Of a stretch of DNA of 64,000 bases, positions 42,557 to 54,297 are shown one piece after another. The DNA comes from Micropterix aruncella (taxonomy: Eukaryota; Arthropoda; Insecta; Lepidoptera; Micropterigidae). Position 1 is the first letter of the stretch; the number at the start of each line of letters is the position of its first letter. The notes under the pieces are model-generated. The model did no database searches and was not told where the DNA came from. It was given only the letters and a program-made list of their open reading frames with translations. The DNA lies in NCBI GenBank assembly GCA_944548615.1, contig OX155980.1, positions 43,640,915 to 43,704,914 on the forward strand, read 5' to 3'. The position numbers and the translations under genes were made by a program.

Positions 42557-44699
42557 ATGGCTAGGAAATCAAAATTTTTACAACATAAACGCCGTATACT
42601 GGAGAAAAATAGATTATTAAGGTAAGTAACGTGTATTATTACGTGTATATTATTACCATTTCTCTGCTCTGACGTTCCTTGCCTGACGTCACATTGGGGT
42701 GACTAGACGAATAGGCTTCGTGCAACAAGTTAACTAATTAACAGTTATAAAAATACGTCATTTATTTCATAAACTGACGTGATTACTGTTAGATCAAACT
42801 TGAATATTGATTTTGAAAATCGATTTAGGGTCGATTTCTATATGAAACCTGCGGGTAAAAGTACCTACACATAAGTATAAGTTGAACCGTCGATTTGCTA
42901 AATTCATTCATAAAGCGACAAAATTTCATTCGTGATTTTCGTAGTATGACGTAAATTATACTTTGGTTGGAGGAGGTTGTACCTATTTGTAGCAATAAGA
43001 TAATTTTGTGGTTTTTAGCCAAAAATCTAGTAGTAATCATAATAATTCAACTTATAACATAGTTAGGCGCATATCTGGCTCACTGACTGACTCTAACGCT
43101 GTAGGTAGACAGTCTTTTTTTTAAATTTGTCAGTTTTTAAACCTTCTTTTCTTTTCTAATTTCTACTACTTCTAATTTCGAACTTGGAATGCTATATCGA
43201 ATTTCGAACTTGAAATTGTACTTCAAATTTCAAACTTGAAATTGTGCTTCGAATTTTGAACTTGACATTTTACGTCGAATTTCGAACTTGATATTATTCT
43301 ACTTCGAATTTCGAACTTGAAATTCTACGTCGAATTTTGAACTTGACATTTTACTTCGAATTTCGAACTTGATATTTACTCCGAATTTCGAACTTGACAT
43401 TCTACTTCGAATTTTGAACTTGAAATTCTACGTCGAATTTCGAACTTGACATTTTACTTCGAATTTTGAACTTGATATTTTACTTCGAATGTCGAACTTG
43501 AAATTCTATGTCGAATTTCGAACTTGACATTTTACTTCGAATTTCGAACTTGATATTTTACTTCGAATTTCGAACTTGCAATTCTACGTCGAATTTCGAA
43601 CTTGACATTTTACTTCGAATTTCGAATTTGACATTCTACTTCAAATTTCGAACTTAATATTCATTCTACTTCAAATTTCGAACTTGACATTTTGACATTT
43701 GAAATTCGGAATTTCGATGTAATTTCGATAATATATGAATTCGAATTAAAATTTCGAAATTTTGTATTGTGCTTTGAATTTCCAACTTGACATTCTACTT
43801 CTTTTTCAAAGGAAAAGACAAAAATTGGACAGTAATGAAGAGAATGTCGTGCAATGTAGAGCTGTTGAAAATATAGAAAATGTAACGCTACAAGAAAATC
43901 AATTTCACAGCCAACAACTTCAAATTTATGAACAGCGTAATGAATGCATTACTCCCGAAGTTATTCTATACAGGAACACAGGAATTCCTGGCGATGGTAA
44001 TTGTCTATTCCACTCGCTCATAAGTGTTTTGCACTTCAAATTGAGACTTGTGACTTGAGAAATCAGTTACGCGATTCACCCTATTTAAACTCCTGCCACA
44101 ATCCGCAAGAAGCATATAACATTCTATCAAGCACTAATGATTACGGAGATTTGGATTGTTTGTACTTATTTTCAAAAATGTACAATCAAAATGTTTGTGT
44201 ACATTATTGTTTTTACAACATAACTACAACGAATCAAGACACTATCTTTTGTCATTTTAAAGCGAATGATACACAAAACTGGATTCATCTTCATCTTCGT
44301 GACCAACATTTCACACCTTTTTATGAAGTAGGTATCAGATTTATTGGAGACAATACAAGACGCTACCCAAAATAAAGCCCATGTTGATGCCAATATTCAA
44401 CTATTGCGTGACAATTATAATGAAGATCCTACTGAAGATAACCATAACAATCATGAAAATGAAATTGAGATTGATAGAGAAAATCGAATTTGGAAAAAAT
44501 TATGGATTTTATTGTTGATGGTACTATTCCAGTTTACACAAATTATCATAAACACAGTACAAGTCATATTGATTTTTTTAAAGATTTTACGAGTAATTCA
44601 TTTGGTCATTCTTGTATTATTTGCGACAGACTGTGGTGGAAAAGAGACTTGAAAATGTCGACCAGTAAACGTGAAAGTATTTTGAAAACAATACTGCAG
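42557..44699 (+). pseudogene. Helitron-like protein N-terminus with OTU protease domain
   Basis: Exon 1 (42557-42621) starts ATGGCTAGGAAATC, encodes a lysine/arginine-rich leader (MARKSKFLQHKRRILEKNR) and ends AG|GTAAGT. Exon 2 starts at 43812 after TTTTTCAAAG in matching phase. It encodes an OTU-type cysteine protease block, YRNTGIPGDGNCLFHSL (catalytic Asp/Cys), then after a frameshift near 44040 NWIHLHLRDQHFTPF (catalytic His). Two more frame changes (about 44350 and 44490) lead to FGHSCIICDRLWWKRDL, a Cys-x2-Cys-DRLW motif I associate with the start of insect Helitron Rep-helicase proteins. A CAG|GTAATC donor follows at 44699/44700. OTU domains occur in some Helitrons. Rep and helicase are not present, so only the front of the gene remains. 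Confidence 0.6.
43168..43795 (+). repeat. 26-bp minisatellite, about 24 units
   Basis: Unit close to CGAATTTCGAACTTGACATT plus TTACTT. Small variations (TTTTGAACTT, GATATT, ACGTCG) are mixed along the array. It fills the right half of the predicted intron and ends a few bases before the splice acceptor of the OTU exon. Confidence 0.93.
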
Positions 44700-44717
44700 G
44701 TAATCTTAATTATATAG

Positions 44718-45319
44718 TTTTTTAAGCTATTGCATAGCTTTTATCGCGGGCTAGGCCAGCGCGGCGACCGAATGAAGAAATTTCTTAACGAAAATTAATG
44801 ATTTTAAACTGATAATTAAGTCTAAACGAGTACTGTTTACGATTCGAAAAAAATATATGTTAAACAAGAACATTTTCCTAATATTCTTAGCTTTGAATAT
44901 TTTAGATTTTGTTTATATTACATAGTGTAATTAATTTGTGAAATTAGGTCTAACCGAACACAAAAACGACTACTACGCAAATACTATCTGGCGTATTATT
45001 ATGAAACCTGCACCATTTTAAAGATAATTTAATTATCTATCTGTTTATTTACGATTTTTTTCGAATAATTCGGATTTTTTGCTTTTTTGAATAAAAAATT
45101 CGTGCGCGGCGCTCTATTGAAAGACGTTTAAATTATTCCGAATCATTTGCTTCCGCAGCCGCAAATGATTCGGAATAATTACAACGTTTTCCGATAGAGC
45201 GCAGTTATCTGATATCAGAAAAAATAAAATAAATAAATAATTATAATTGCATAAGTTGTTAAAAATGCTATGCAATAGCTTTACCGTGGCAGTCCCCGAG
45301 TGCCACACGTATTTTTTTA
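44718..45319 (+). mobile_element. Element A, copy 5
   Basis: Begins TTTTAAGCTATTGCATAGC, ends GAGTGCCACACGTATTTTTTT. One of the best preserved copies: the internal palindrome at about 45110-45200 is nearly perfect (CCGAATCATTTGCTTCCGCA then GCCGCAAATGATTCGG). It lies just after the donor of the Helitron-like exon, that is, in what would be the next intron. Confidence 0.9.
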
Positions 45320-46569
45320 TGTTTTACATATTAACAAGTTTACATATAAACACGTATTTTAAGCCAAAAGACATTTTTTGAAATTATTTGATTAATAAAC
45401 CAATTGATAGCAGTTCCTACACTTGATAGAGTAAATATTAACAAAAAATACTACTGTAAAAAGTTTATTATGTACTAACACTATAAGATAAATTAAAATG
45501 AAGGGTGAACATTCAATTGCATATTTTCTAGGTTATAATAAAAAAGAACGATATTTACAATCAAAATTCTTCGATGGACAAATATACTAATAATCAATTA
45601 AATTATTTGATAATTTCATAAATTATTATATGAACAGTAGTAAAATAAAATGTATAAATAGTAACAAATTATAATTAGTAAATAGAAATTCACATTGATG
45701 TAATAGTCAATAATAAGAACGGGTTACATAGGCTTAAAATGTTATTGATAAGATTTTGATACTAAATTATATATTTTATTTAAAAAAAAAACTACTTATG
45801 AATCTCCTTACTAAGTTCTAATACTGTATATACTTTCAAATTCACACTCAGATGCGCTGGTCCATCAATCAGTTGCTGGCAGTAGGTTACTATACATGTA
45901 TTATTATTATTATTTAACCTACTATACATGTATTATTATTATTATTTGTCTATACTTTATTTATTTGGTTTTCTATACTCTTTACTCCTTGTGAAGTATT
46001 TATTTCCCTCATATTTTCATATAATATTAATAATTACTTTTGGATCACGTAATAGTGATCGTATATGTGACAAATTTAAAAAATCTTTTTTTTTTATTTC
46101 TACTATACGATAGCAGAGTAACAACGAATTTTTTCATCGAGCCGGCCAAATTCGTTTATTAGAGATTTCCAGCGGTCATAAAAGTTAACGTTTCGGTGAT
46201 AAATATCATTATAATAATATATAATATCGTTATCAAATAATGAAGGCAATCAGTCCTGATATACCCTGTAGATTGTACAAGGTTCCAGCAAATCACTTTG
46301 CGTGAAGTTAATTGGCAGTCAGATGTGGGTGAGTAATTACAGATTGGATTACCCAGTCGCTATAGGCATACCTACTCGTATATGGGTGGCATAATTTGCA
46401 TTGTGTAAGTATGGTCTAAGTAAATTGATTAAATTGATAGAGGGTTATACTAGTAAATGAATAAAAAATACAATAATTAAGGGCATTAGATTTTTCGTGA
46501 ATACGTCGTGATAAAATCTTAATAACAAGTATAAATAAGATAAAAAACAAACGTACCGCTTAAGGTTTG
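45320..46569. other. No supported gene
   Basis: AT-rich, with a short tandem duplication of CTATACATGTATTATTATT at about 45890-45945. Confidence 0.4.
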
Positions 46570-47334
46570 TAGCACCCGACGTTTCGGCGATGTTGCAACC
46601 GCCGTTGTCCAGGGTAGACTGAAAGAGCCGTCAATTCTATGTTCTGCAGGTAGGAGGCATACGACCGCCGCCACTACCTAGATTATAACGATTCTGGGGT
46701 GGCTGGTTAGGTGCTCGCTTATTTTGAAAATCCGCCGTACACTCAACACTCACTGTATCCTATGTTTCGTCCGTGCGCTTGGCGATGGGCGTTGAGAACG
46801 TTTTAAGAAGACCGTTCCACGTAGTAAAGAGATTTAAACCGTCATCTCTATTGATCTTCGGGTTTCTTCTTATTTCAATAGCTTCCCGGATCATATAGGG
46901 AAAATAAAATTGATATTTGGATAGCAGAATGTGATTTTGACATTGCACCCAGTGGTTAGTTCCGCTATTGGATCTGTGCTCGTAGATCGCAATTTTTTCT
47001 TGATGAACGTTTTTAACAGCGTTGATTTGTTTTGCTATGGGCCGGCTATGGGCCGTTTCGACTGTCCAACGTAGGCTAAGCCACAGCTGCAGTCGGTTTT
47101 ATACACACCCGAGGTTTGTACTGGTATTACATACGTCACAGGCCTCAGAGATCGAGCTATATTTTGGGCCCGTTTGAAGATCGTTTTTATGTCGAATTTG
47201 TTTAGCATCTTACTTTTTCGATCTGCCCCGCCCTTGACGTAGGATAAGGATGCTCGTGATCTGCTCGGTTTCTGGATTTTGTCTGTACTGGATCGCGTGC
47301 GTGTCGTGTGCGTGCGCAACACACCATACAAACC
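46570..47334 (-). pseudogene. Penelope-like retroelement 3' end (GIY-YIG endonuclease)
   Basis: Minus strand. The first frame (47331-47035) ends in GVYKTDCSCGLAYVGQSKRP, a GIY-YIG nuclease core with the CxC zinc motif typical of Penelope-like elements. After a short deletion/frame change the next frame (about 47020-46760) reads HRSNSGTNHWVQCQ, then YPMIREAIEIRRN-like text and NRDDGLNL, the usual C-terminal block, and stops at 46760. RT is absent. Downstream at 46575-46635 lies the terminal-repeat motif with GCCGAAACGTCGGG (minus strand), also seen degraded at 57184. Frame breaks show it is not functional. Confidence 0.75.
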
Positions 47335-48108
47335 TTACACCAATATTTAATGGATTTTTTTAATGTCAAGCAACATAATACATAATAACAAGTGTTTGGT
47401 ATGACTTTTTAGGATAATCGCATTCCTTACGATGTTTACTGTATTCCATACCGAGACAATTGCCGTTAACTATTTTTTCTAGGGCTTATAGTTACTGAGA
47501 ACCAGGAGGAAACGGATGGACGCTCTGACGGAGAGTCATAAGTCTAAAGCAATTGGAATATTTTTTATTCTTATCTCGACTAAATTCAGACATGTTGCTC
47601 AATTTTAGTTATGGGTGGGTGGAGATCGAACGTTTACCGGTTTTAAAAGAGCTGCCTTATTCTACTTAGACCAATAGGTACTTAGGGATAGTCGCTCATC
47701 TCTTTTAAACACGGAAGCATTCCCAATTCTATATGAATGGTTTTAAAACTTTTATTCAAAATATATACAAAGTTAGTACATATAACTATGGTATCATAAC
47801 ATTTAAAATTCGATTACAGCTTTGTTCCTTCTACTGCCGCCCAATTTGTCGGACAGACAGCTCTATTGTAAATGCAAATATAGGTTATGCCAGTCATTTC
47901 CATAACACGAGTTGAGTCTATTCTGGGGGAAATTGTCGAGGCCGCTATTGTATAAGCAATGGTGGGTATTCCTTTTATGACAGATTTAGGAGCATTGCAG
48001 TACTCAGCTTAATCTACAGGGTTGCTATATAAATGTTGCTACTTCCTAAATGTACTCTATTAACGCAAACCTAATTATTATACAGTATTTATTAGTAATA
48101 GGTACATG
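47335..48108. other. No supported gene
   Basis: Mixed AT-rich DNA, no recognised repeat ends. Confidence 0.35.
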
Positions 48109-48767
48109 GGTGTGGCGGTTAATTATTCAAAATTTTTCATTTGAAAAATCACGTTTAAATTATGAAAAAGGTAAGAAGATGTTTTTTTAAAGTATGTACC
48201 ATCGCTAGTTACACACCCTATGAAAAAACGTACATCTTTTGAGGTGCTCCAATTATCGAACCATTTTCAATATTTCCGTAATTTTTAAAATGTTTCATGG
48301 AGAGTTCGTGAGACATCGATGAAAACAAGTGGTAGTTGGAAAGGGCCAAGTCTGTTAAGTACGGCGGGTGGGGCAAGAATTACCAGAAAAATGTAGAATT
48401 GTTGTCTGTGACTACTGTCGTTGTGTGTAATGGTTATTAGTAGATTTTTCGGTTAACCTGGCTGTTGTTTGTCTTTTAGGTCGAACTCAGTACTTTTGGA
48501 TGGTCTAAGCCAATGCTTACAAGCGCTAGGATATTGCCATTATAAGTTTCCAAATGCATACGACGGCTTTCACTCGATTTTTTTTAATCAAGAAAAAAAA
48601 TAAGTACCTACTTGCCGCTAATGCTCTTTATTTGGCTCGAAACTCGAATTGTTTACAATGATGTTTTAAAAGGTACTGTCATCGCAACAAAATGACATAA
48701 GAGCTACGAACCAGCCCTTGTTCCAGCGCTAAATCGGAAATAAATAAGGATTATTAACCGCCACACC
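48109..48767. mobile_element. 659-bp MITE with 15-bp perfect inverted ends
   Basis: GGTGTGGCGGTTAAT at 48109-48123 and its exact complement at 48753-48767. The flanking dinucleotide is TG on both sides, a possible but weak 2-bp target duplication. No transposase frame inside. Superfamily unknown. Confidence 0.65.
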
Positions 48768-49784
48768 TGAATATCACTATATATATAGAATTTTAGAATA
48801 TTTAATTTAAAAAAAGGTTATTTTTTTAGTAGTACGTATATACTTATAATAACATGAGAAAGAAGATGAAAGTGTCAGTAAGGGTGCGGTTGTCAAGCTG
48901 TGCTATATGTATCAGGACCCATATTGGCGAAATAAACTGTCGTAAGAGAAGTTTGTGCTGTATTTGGTCGAAGAAATCTACATACATATTAAAATATTGC
49001 AACAATTACACAGGCGTTTTGCCAAAACGAGGCCGTGCCAAGTAAAACTGGGTCGCGATAAGCCAATGTTATGGATGATATTATTTTGTATTCAGTTTTG
49101 GAATCTCTATCATCGCAATTCTCTGAAATGTACCTATAAACCGCCTGTGAATTTGTGAAATAATGCGTAAGATATATATTTCTTTAAATATTGAATATTA
49201 GGAGATTTTCAATCACAAAAGTTTATTCTAAATACGAAACTAAGTTGACAATCATTTACAACTTTTTTGGTTTAAGCCTTTGTTATGTCTTCGTCATTAC
49301 TTTTTTTCGCGTTAATAAAGACTTAAATCAATGAAAGCTGTATTTATTTTTTTTATATGATCATATTTTCATATGATCAGTTCCCCATAGTTTTTCGTGT
49401 AGAAATACCTCATTTTATCGAAGACCTCCTAATTTAGGAAAACATTTTTCTTGGAACAATAAGAAAAAAAATACATTTTCTTGATTACTTTATCTCACGT
49501 ATCTTTCCCAATTTTACTGCAGAGTTTGCTGAAGCACGATTTATTTTCATTATCCGTAATATGTCAAACCCGTTGATGAGAGTAAATGAATACTGGATTG
49601 CATGTATTTATAGTGTATGCTTTCAAAGGCTGAATAATGTTATTACTTATTTACCAAAATTTCGACGTTTAATCCAAATATGCAAATATGTTTAATTAAT
49701 ATGCTGCATCAATCTACTAACCATTATTTATTTATTTATATGTTCTTTTTATTTATATTTATATTTATTTATTTATTTATATTC
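48768..49784. other. No supported gene
   Basis: Two overlapping 60-70-codon frames at 48854-49158 lack recognisable motifs. 49700-49785 is a (TTTA)n-rich low-complexity run. Confidence 0.35.
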
Positions 49785-49785
49785 T

Positions 49786-50855
49786 AGTCGTGGCCATAGT
49801 TTTAATTGAGACCAAAAAAGTCATGAAATTTTTTTTTTCCGAAAACAATGATTGAACAGCCTACTAGATGTCAAAATCAAGGTTTTCATTAGATTTTGCT
49901 AGGCGAAAAAAAATATATGAACACTTTAGCCGTGTCCCCCCATAAAATGCATTTTTTGGGATTTTCAAAAATGTCGAGATTGGGGTCACTTAAAAAAAAT
50001 AAGTAAAATCGCATTTTTTATGACCAATCCTTAACACTGCGAACCGCTTTTCCACCAGTCTTTTCGGTCAAATTAAAAATGAAATTAAAAAAAAACTTTG
50101 CTCATGATTGTTGAAAGATTGTGTCTCCTTCACATTTGTAGCGTCTTAACGATTTCAGGGGAATTTCAAATAATGCGGCAACAGTCTGCTTAGGCTTATT
50201 TTCGACCATCACTGCTTTGATGGCATCCACTATATCTTGAATTTCACCTTCTGGTTTGCTATTAACAATTTTTATATTTATGCGATGGCAGGATGACTAA
50301 AAAATAATAAAAAACACAGCAACATCGTAATAGAACTAGAAAATCCACATAAATACCGAATTCATTTAAAGAAAAAAAAATACATTGACATGGAACGCAC
50401 TAATTATTCATGAAAATTGCTAAATATACATGACATATGCAAGCACATGTCAAGAAATGTCAAATTATGGATAACCAAAACTCCCGACCAGAAGTGGCCA
50501 TCACTCCCGACGCGCATTAATTTCAAAATGGCCGCACGCCCACCGTATAATGATTTTTTTCACACCCAATTTTATTTGTGAATAAAAATGTTATCCAATA
50601 GAATTTTTATACATATTTACCTTTTAGATGCGGTTTCAAGTGATAATACACCAAACGCAAACGGGAAAAGATCTTTGAACTCAGAAATTTTAGAGATAAA
50701 TGCTGAGCTACACTCCGACACGTCTTTATGCTATGAATTTTATTGAAAAAGTGAGGCATTGTCACAATAAATTTTTCGGTTATAAATGTAAATTTCAAAG
50801 TATACAAATATGGCTAGTTATTGACACTGGCCGCAACTCCCGACTGGCCACGACT
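49786..50855 (-). mobile_element. Candidate DNA transposon fragment with 11-bp inverted ends and HTH remnant
   Basis: AGTCGTGGCCA at 49786-49796 and TGGCCACGACT at 50845-50855. The right part repeats the theme (GGCCGCAACTCCCGAC, GGCCATCACTCCCGAC), as subterminal repeats do. A pipsqueak-type HTH coding segment lies inside. No clear TA duplication and no DDE domain recognised. Confidence 0.35.
50102..50296 (-). CDS. Pipsqueak/CENP-B-type HTH exon (65 aa), partial
   Basis: Minus-strand frame opening at a splice acceptor (TTATTTTTTAG at about 50297) and ending at TGA (50104-50102). The segment IQDIVDAIKAVMVENKPKQT continues into VAALFEIPLKSLRRYK. This has the layout of a pipsqueak-type helix-turn-helix ('..AI.AV..G....AA..F.IP.STL.R..'), the DNA-binding domain used by pogo/Tigger-like transposases and related proteins. 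There is no ATG in this exon, so an upstream exon is needed; none is convincing. Likely a transposon-derived DNA-binding fragment. Confidence 0.4.
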   Translation of the reverse strand, partial: SSCHRINIKIVNSKPEGEIQDIVDAIKAVMVENKPKQTVAALFEIPLKSLRRYKCEGDTIFQQS

Positions 50856-53800
50856 CCCTCCCTTACTATATATACTTATATATTTAAGAATTTATTACAT
50901 CAAACATTGATTTTGTTTACAGAAATAACAGGAACCGCATGGCAAAACCCTAACCTTACGCTTATTTGATTCTGTCACCCAACTGGGACTAGACCGTTCT
51001 AGGGTGGACAGGGCTCTATATTGCAATAAATTTTGTATTATTCTTTTTTTAAATTCTCATAAAACTAAATTTCCTTAAAATGTTGTCCCAAAAAAAAACA
51101 AATCGCAATTCATTTATAAAATCGGCAATAAATGGAACATAACATTCCGTTAAATAGAGTGTGACAAATATAATAAACCTAACACTAAAATTAGGAGAAA
51201 AATAAATTTATAAAGAATACATAATAAATATAAATAATTATAATAACAAAGAAGTCATTTATATTAATTATATGGTAAGAAATATACAATTAAATTTAAT
51301 AATATCTAGTCGAAATAAGTAGAATTCATTGTTAAGACTTTATATAACGACAAGATTAAAGAAATGTTAGTAATTAGTTCAATGTTAATACTTGTCTATA
51401 ATCAACATTCACATTATAAATATATTCATTATTTGTGCACCAAGTTTTATCAAATTATAATTTCTGACATTTAATGTATGGTTAATCTGTCATAACTCGA
51501 TAACCATTTCCTTATTTTATTTTTAAATACACTAAATGTCATATTCAATTTTATTTCCATATTGATAATATTGTAAAATCTGGGCGTAATAAAAGAGCAA
51601 TGTCATTGTCCAAATGATGTTTTCATCCAAGGTATGAAATAAGCTATTTTCTAAAATTTGTATCCTTTGACTATTGGAGTCCTATAATTAAGGTAGTTTT
51701 AGAATTCACGAAATTTATTGGAGTATATATCCATTTGAACCGACTTCAAAATAATATTCTAAAACTTCACATTGAAATATCCATTTGAAGCCAACCTCTC
51801 TAAATCTCTCTTATAATTAAAATGTATGTTGTTATCTTGCCTAGTTAAAACTCATATACACTCAGTCTCAGATCTTAATTTTACTCTTCTTAGAAAGTTA
51901 AAAGTAAATAAGCTCGTCACGGTTTTAATGGCATAAAAGAACAATGCCGAAATGGTAACGTGAAAAGGCGCTTGTATTAAAATCTACATAATTACCCCAC
52001 AACAGCTATGACAGCTTCATTGGTAGGTCATTTATTAGCCATTGGACAGGGGACCATTTGGAAGTATGCATTGTTTGACGAGTTACGAGATATGTCTGTG
52101 GCGGGCCAGGCGGCGTCGGCGGTTCATGAAGCCAAATGCTAGATGGGCGACCCAGGGCTGCATTGTAAAAAAAATAGTGTATTATATAATAGTATAAGTC
52201 TGAGGAAGGGCCTCTTCTCATAACAGTGCTGTCCGGGGGCTGCTTCATCGCCCGAAGTCGCCCGTATTGTAGTCGCCCGTGACGTATCTAGCCGCCCCTG
52301 TGGGTGCGTGCCTTCTTGCAGGTTCTCCCGGTATATATGCCCCTGACGGCGCCTCTGCCGTTTACAGCCGGAGCTCGGGACCACTCAGTAGCATGGATTC
52401 ACCATTCACCCTACTAAATTATCATAATTTTAATTTACACTGTGTATCAACTTTAGTACGTAAGGTAAAACTTGTATATAACCTATAAAATCAATTTGAT
52501 TGAAAAATGTTATCATAATGTTAAATAGTAAGTGACTTGTGAGATATTTATTTTCTTCAATAAACGGTTCACGGGGTGGCGGAGGGGGTAGAATCCGGCA
52601 GAATCTTCCTCCATATTTCCTTTCGTCCACCCCTCGGTGATATCCTTCTGGTACGCGTGAGGTTGTCTATGCACGACATCCCGGGGAGATAAAAGGATCC
52701 ATGTCGTTAGAACTGCCTGGGTGGTTAGCGGGGTTACTCTCCCTGCCAGTCACCGCGTAGCCTATTAATAATAATAATAAAAAATAGTACAAGTCACTTT
52801 TGACTATGGGTCGACAGGAAACGGAGACAATATTACCATATACATTAAAATAACTGAGGAATTTGGAAATCTTTATAGTATTACTTAATATATATATATA
52901 TATATATATATCTATAAGTATATTTGTATGTATATTTATAGATATGTATATGTGTATGTAATTGTATATGTATGTATTTATTTAATTTTCTTATTGTTAC
53001 CTTTTATTATATGTATGCATATCTACCTATCTACTTAAATATAGTATATTTTAGTCTTTGCATACAATGATAAGTAATTGATACCTCATAATTAAACTCC
53101 AATACATACAAATATAATAGATTAAGCCTACCTTAGTACATACGAGGCCTAGTTAGGATGGCTTTGTAATTGAAATAAATGTACATTTATAAATTTAATA
53201 AAGAAATTTGAAATTGAATTTGAATTTGTTCTTAAGATTTTTAAAGTGCTTTCTAAATTAAAAAATCTTAGTGTAACGTTTTCCTGCCGATAAAAAACTA
53301 TTCTCAGAAAGCAAAAGACGGACAGAATCATCATTATCATATTCGAATCGGCGTATAGTTCCGTTTAACTTGAGTATAAAACAGACACTGCGATAGGGTT
53401 GGGACGGGTGGATAGGAGCCTAACTAATAAAGACCATTTGGATATCTGAGGGTATTTACAAATCAGTATTGCTCGACACTTAGAGAAGCCTTTCAGATTT
53501 ACGACTAAAATATACAAATTGAGGCATTTCATGAATGTGAGATAGTGAGAATCAATTTTTAGTGAAATAAATTAAAATAATTTCGAAAATGTCGGCTAAA
53601 ACCCGATCAAAAGCCAATCTGAAATATAGTTGACAGAGATAGTTAGATAGAGCATTTCAGCAGGTATACAGGAGTATATATTATCAGTAACTGAGAGGAT
53701 CAGAAGGTAGAGGGAACGCCAAAATTCAAACGTCTGCGGTCCAGTCGACGACGGCGCGAGCACTTCCGAGGCGAACATAGTGCTCGTAGCGCCTCCCTCG

Positions 53801-53940
53801 GAGTCACGCCCGATTCTTTTATGAATCAAATTATTCGTTGCAAAGATGGGCTGATCATATAGACTTATTCTCATCAAGGATCAGACGTCTGTCATATATA
53901 TTTAAAGATTTTTAAGGAATATTCTAGAGCAAATAAAATA
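50856..53940. other. No supported gene; possible LTR-like patches
   Basis: 52190-52400 is GC-rich with three CGCCCG-type repeats (GAAGTCGCCCG, GTAGTCGCCCG, CTAGCCGCCCC), similar in style to the TAGTCGCC repeats at about 11820. AATAAACGGTTCACG occurs both at about 11590 and at about 52558, so the two patches may be copies of one element. 52889-52910 is a short TA run. Confidence 0.4.
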
Positions 53941-54297
53941 AAAACTACCTATTATGCTCTATGTCAAAGCATCCTAAGTCACGGGATCATTGGGTGGGGA
54001 GGTTGCTCCAAACAAATCATCCATCAAGTAGAGGTAGCACAGAAGCTGATAATCAAAATTATCAACCGTAAAACCGACAGATACCCGTCGGAAAAACTTT
54101 TTGAAGAGTTTGGTGTACTTGAAGTGAGGCAACTGTATTTAAAATGTTTTCTGATTTTTATTCAATTTCAAAATAACAGAGTGTCCTTACAACAAGTACA
54201 CCGAACAAGGCGATCCATAGCGAATATGATAGACGTCCAACGAATGAAAACAACCTTTGGTCAGAGACACCTGATGAGTTTAGGCCCCAGGGCATAG
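53941..54297 (+). pseudogene. Non-LTR RT C-terminal fragment
   Basis: 119-codon open frame without an ATG. It reads YYALCQSILSHGIIGWGGCS, then VAQKLIIKIINRKTDRYPSE and LFEEFGVLEVRQLYLKC. This is the post-RT region of insect non-LTR elements ('..SR..YGI..WG.....Q...IR.I......P...LF....'). In-frame text continues a little beyond the stop TAG at 54295. The catalytic domain is missing. Confidence 0.65.

Noticed and set aside
48854..49158. Two overlapping 63-67-codon frames as a gene
   Set aside because: No recognisable motif, no splice support and AT-rich random-like composition.
53596..53877. Minus-strand 93-codon frame
   Set aside because: No motif or conserved-looking block; the GC-rich core at 53745-53815 alone keeps the frame open.
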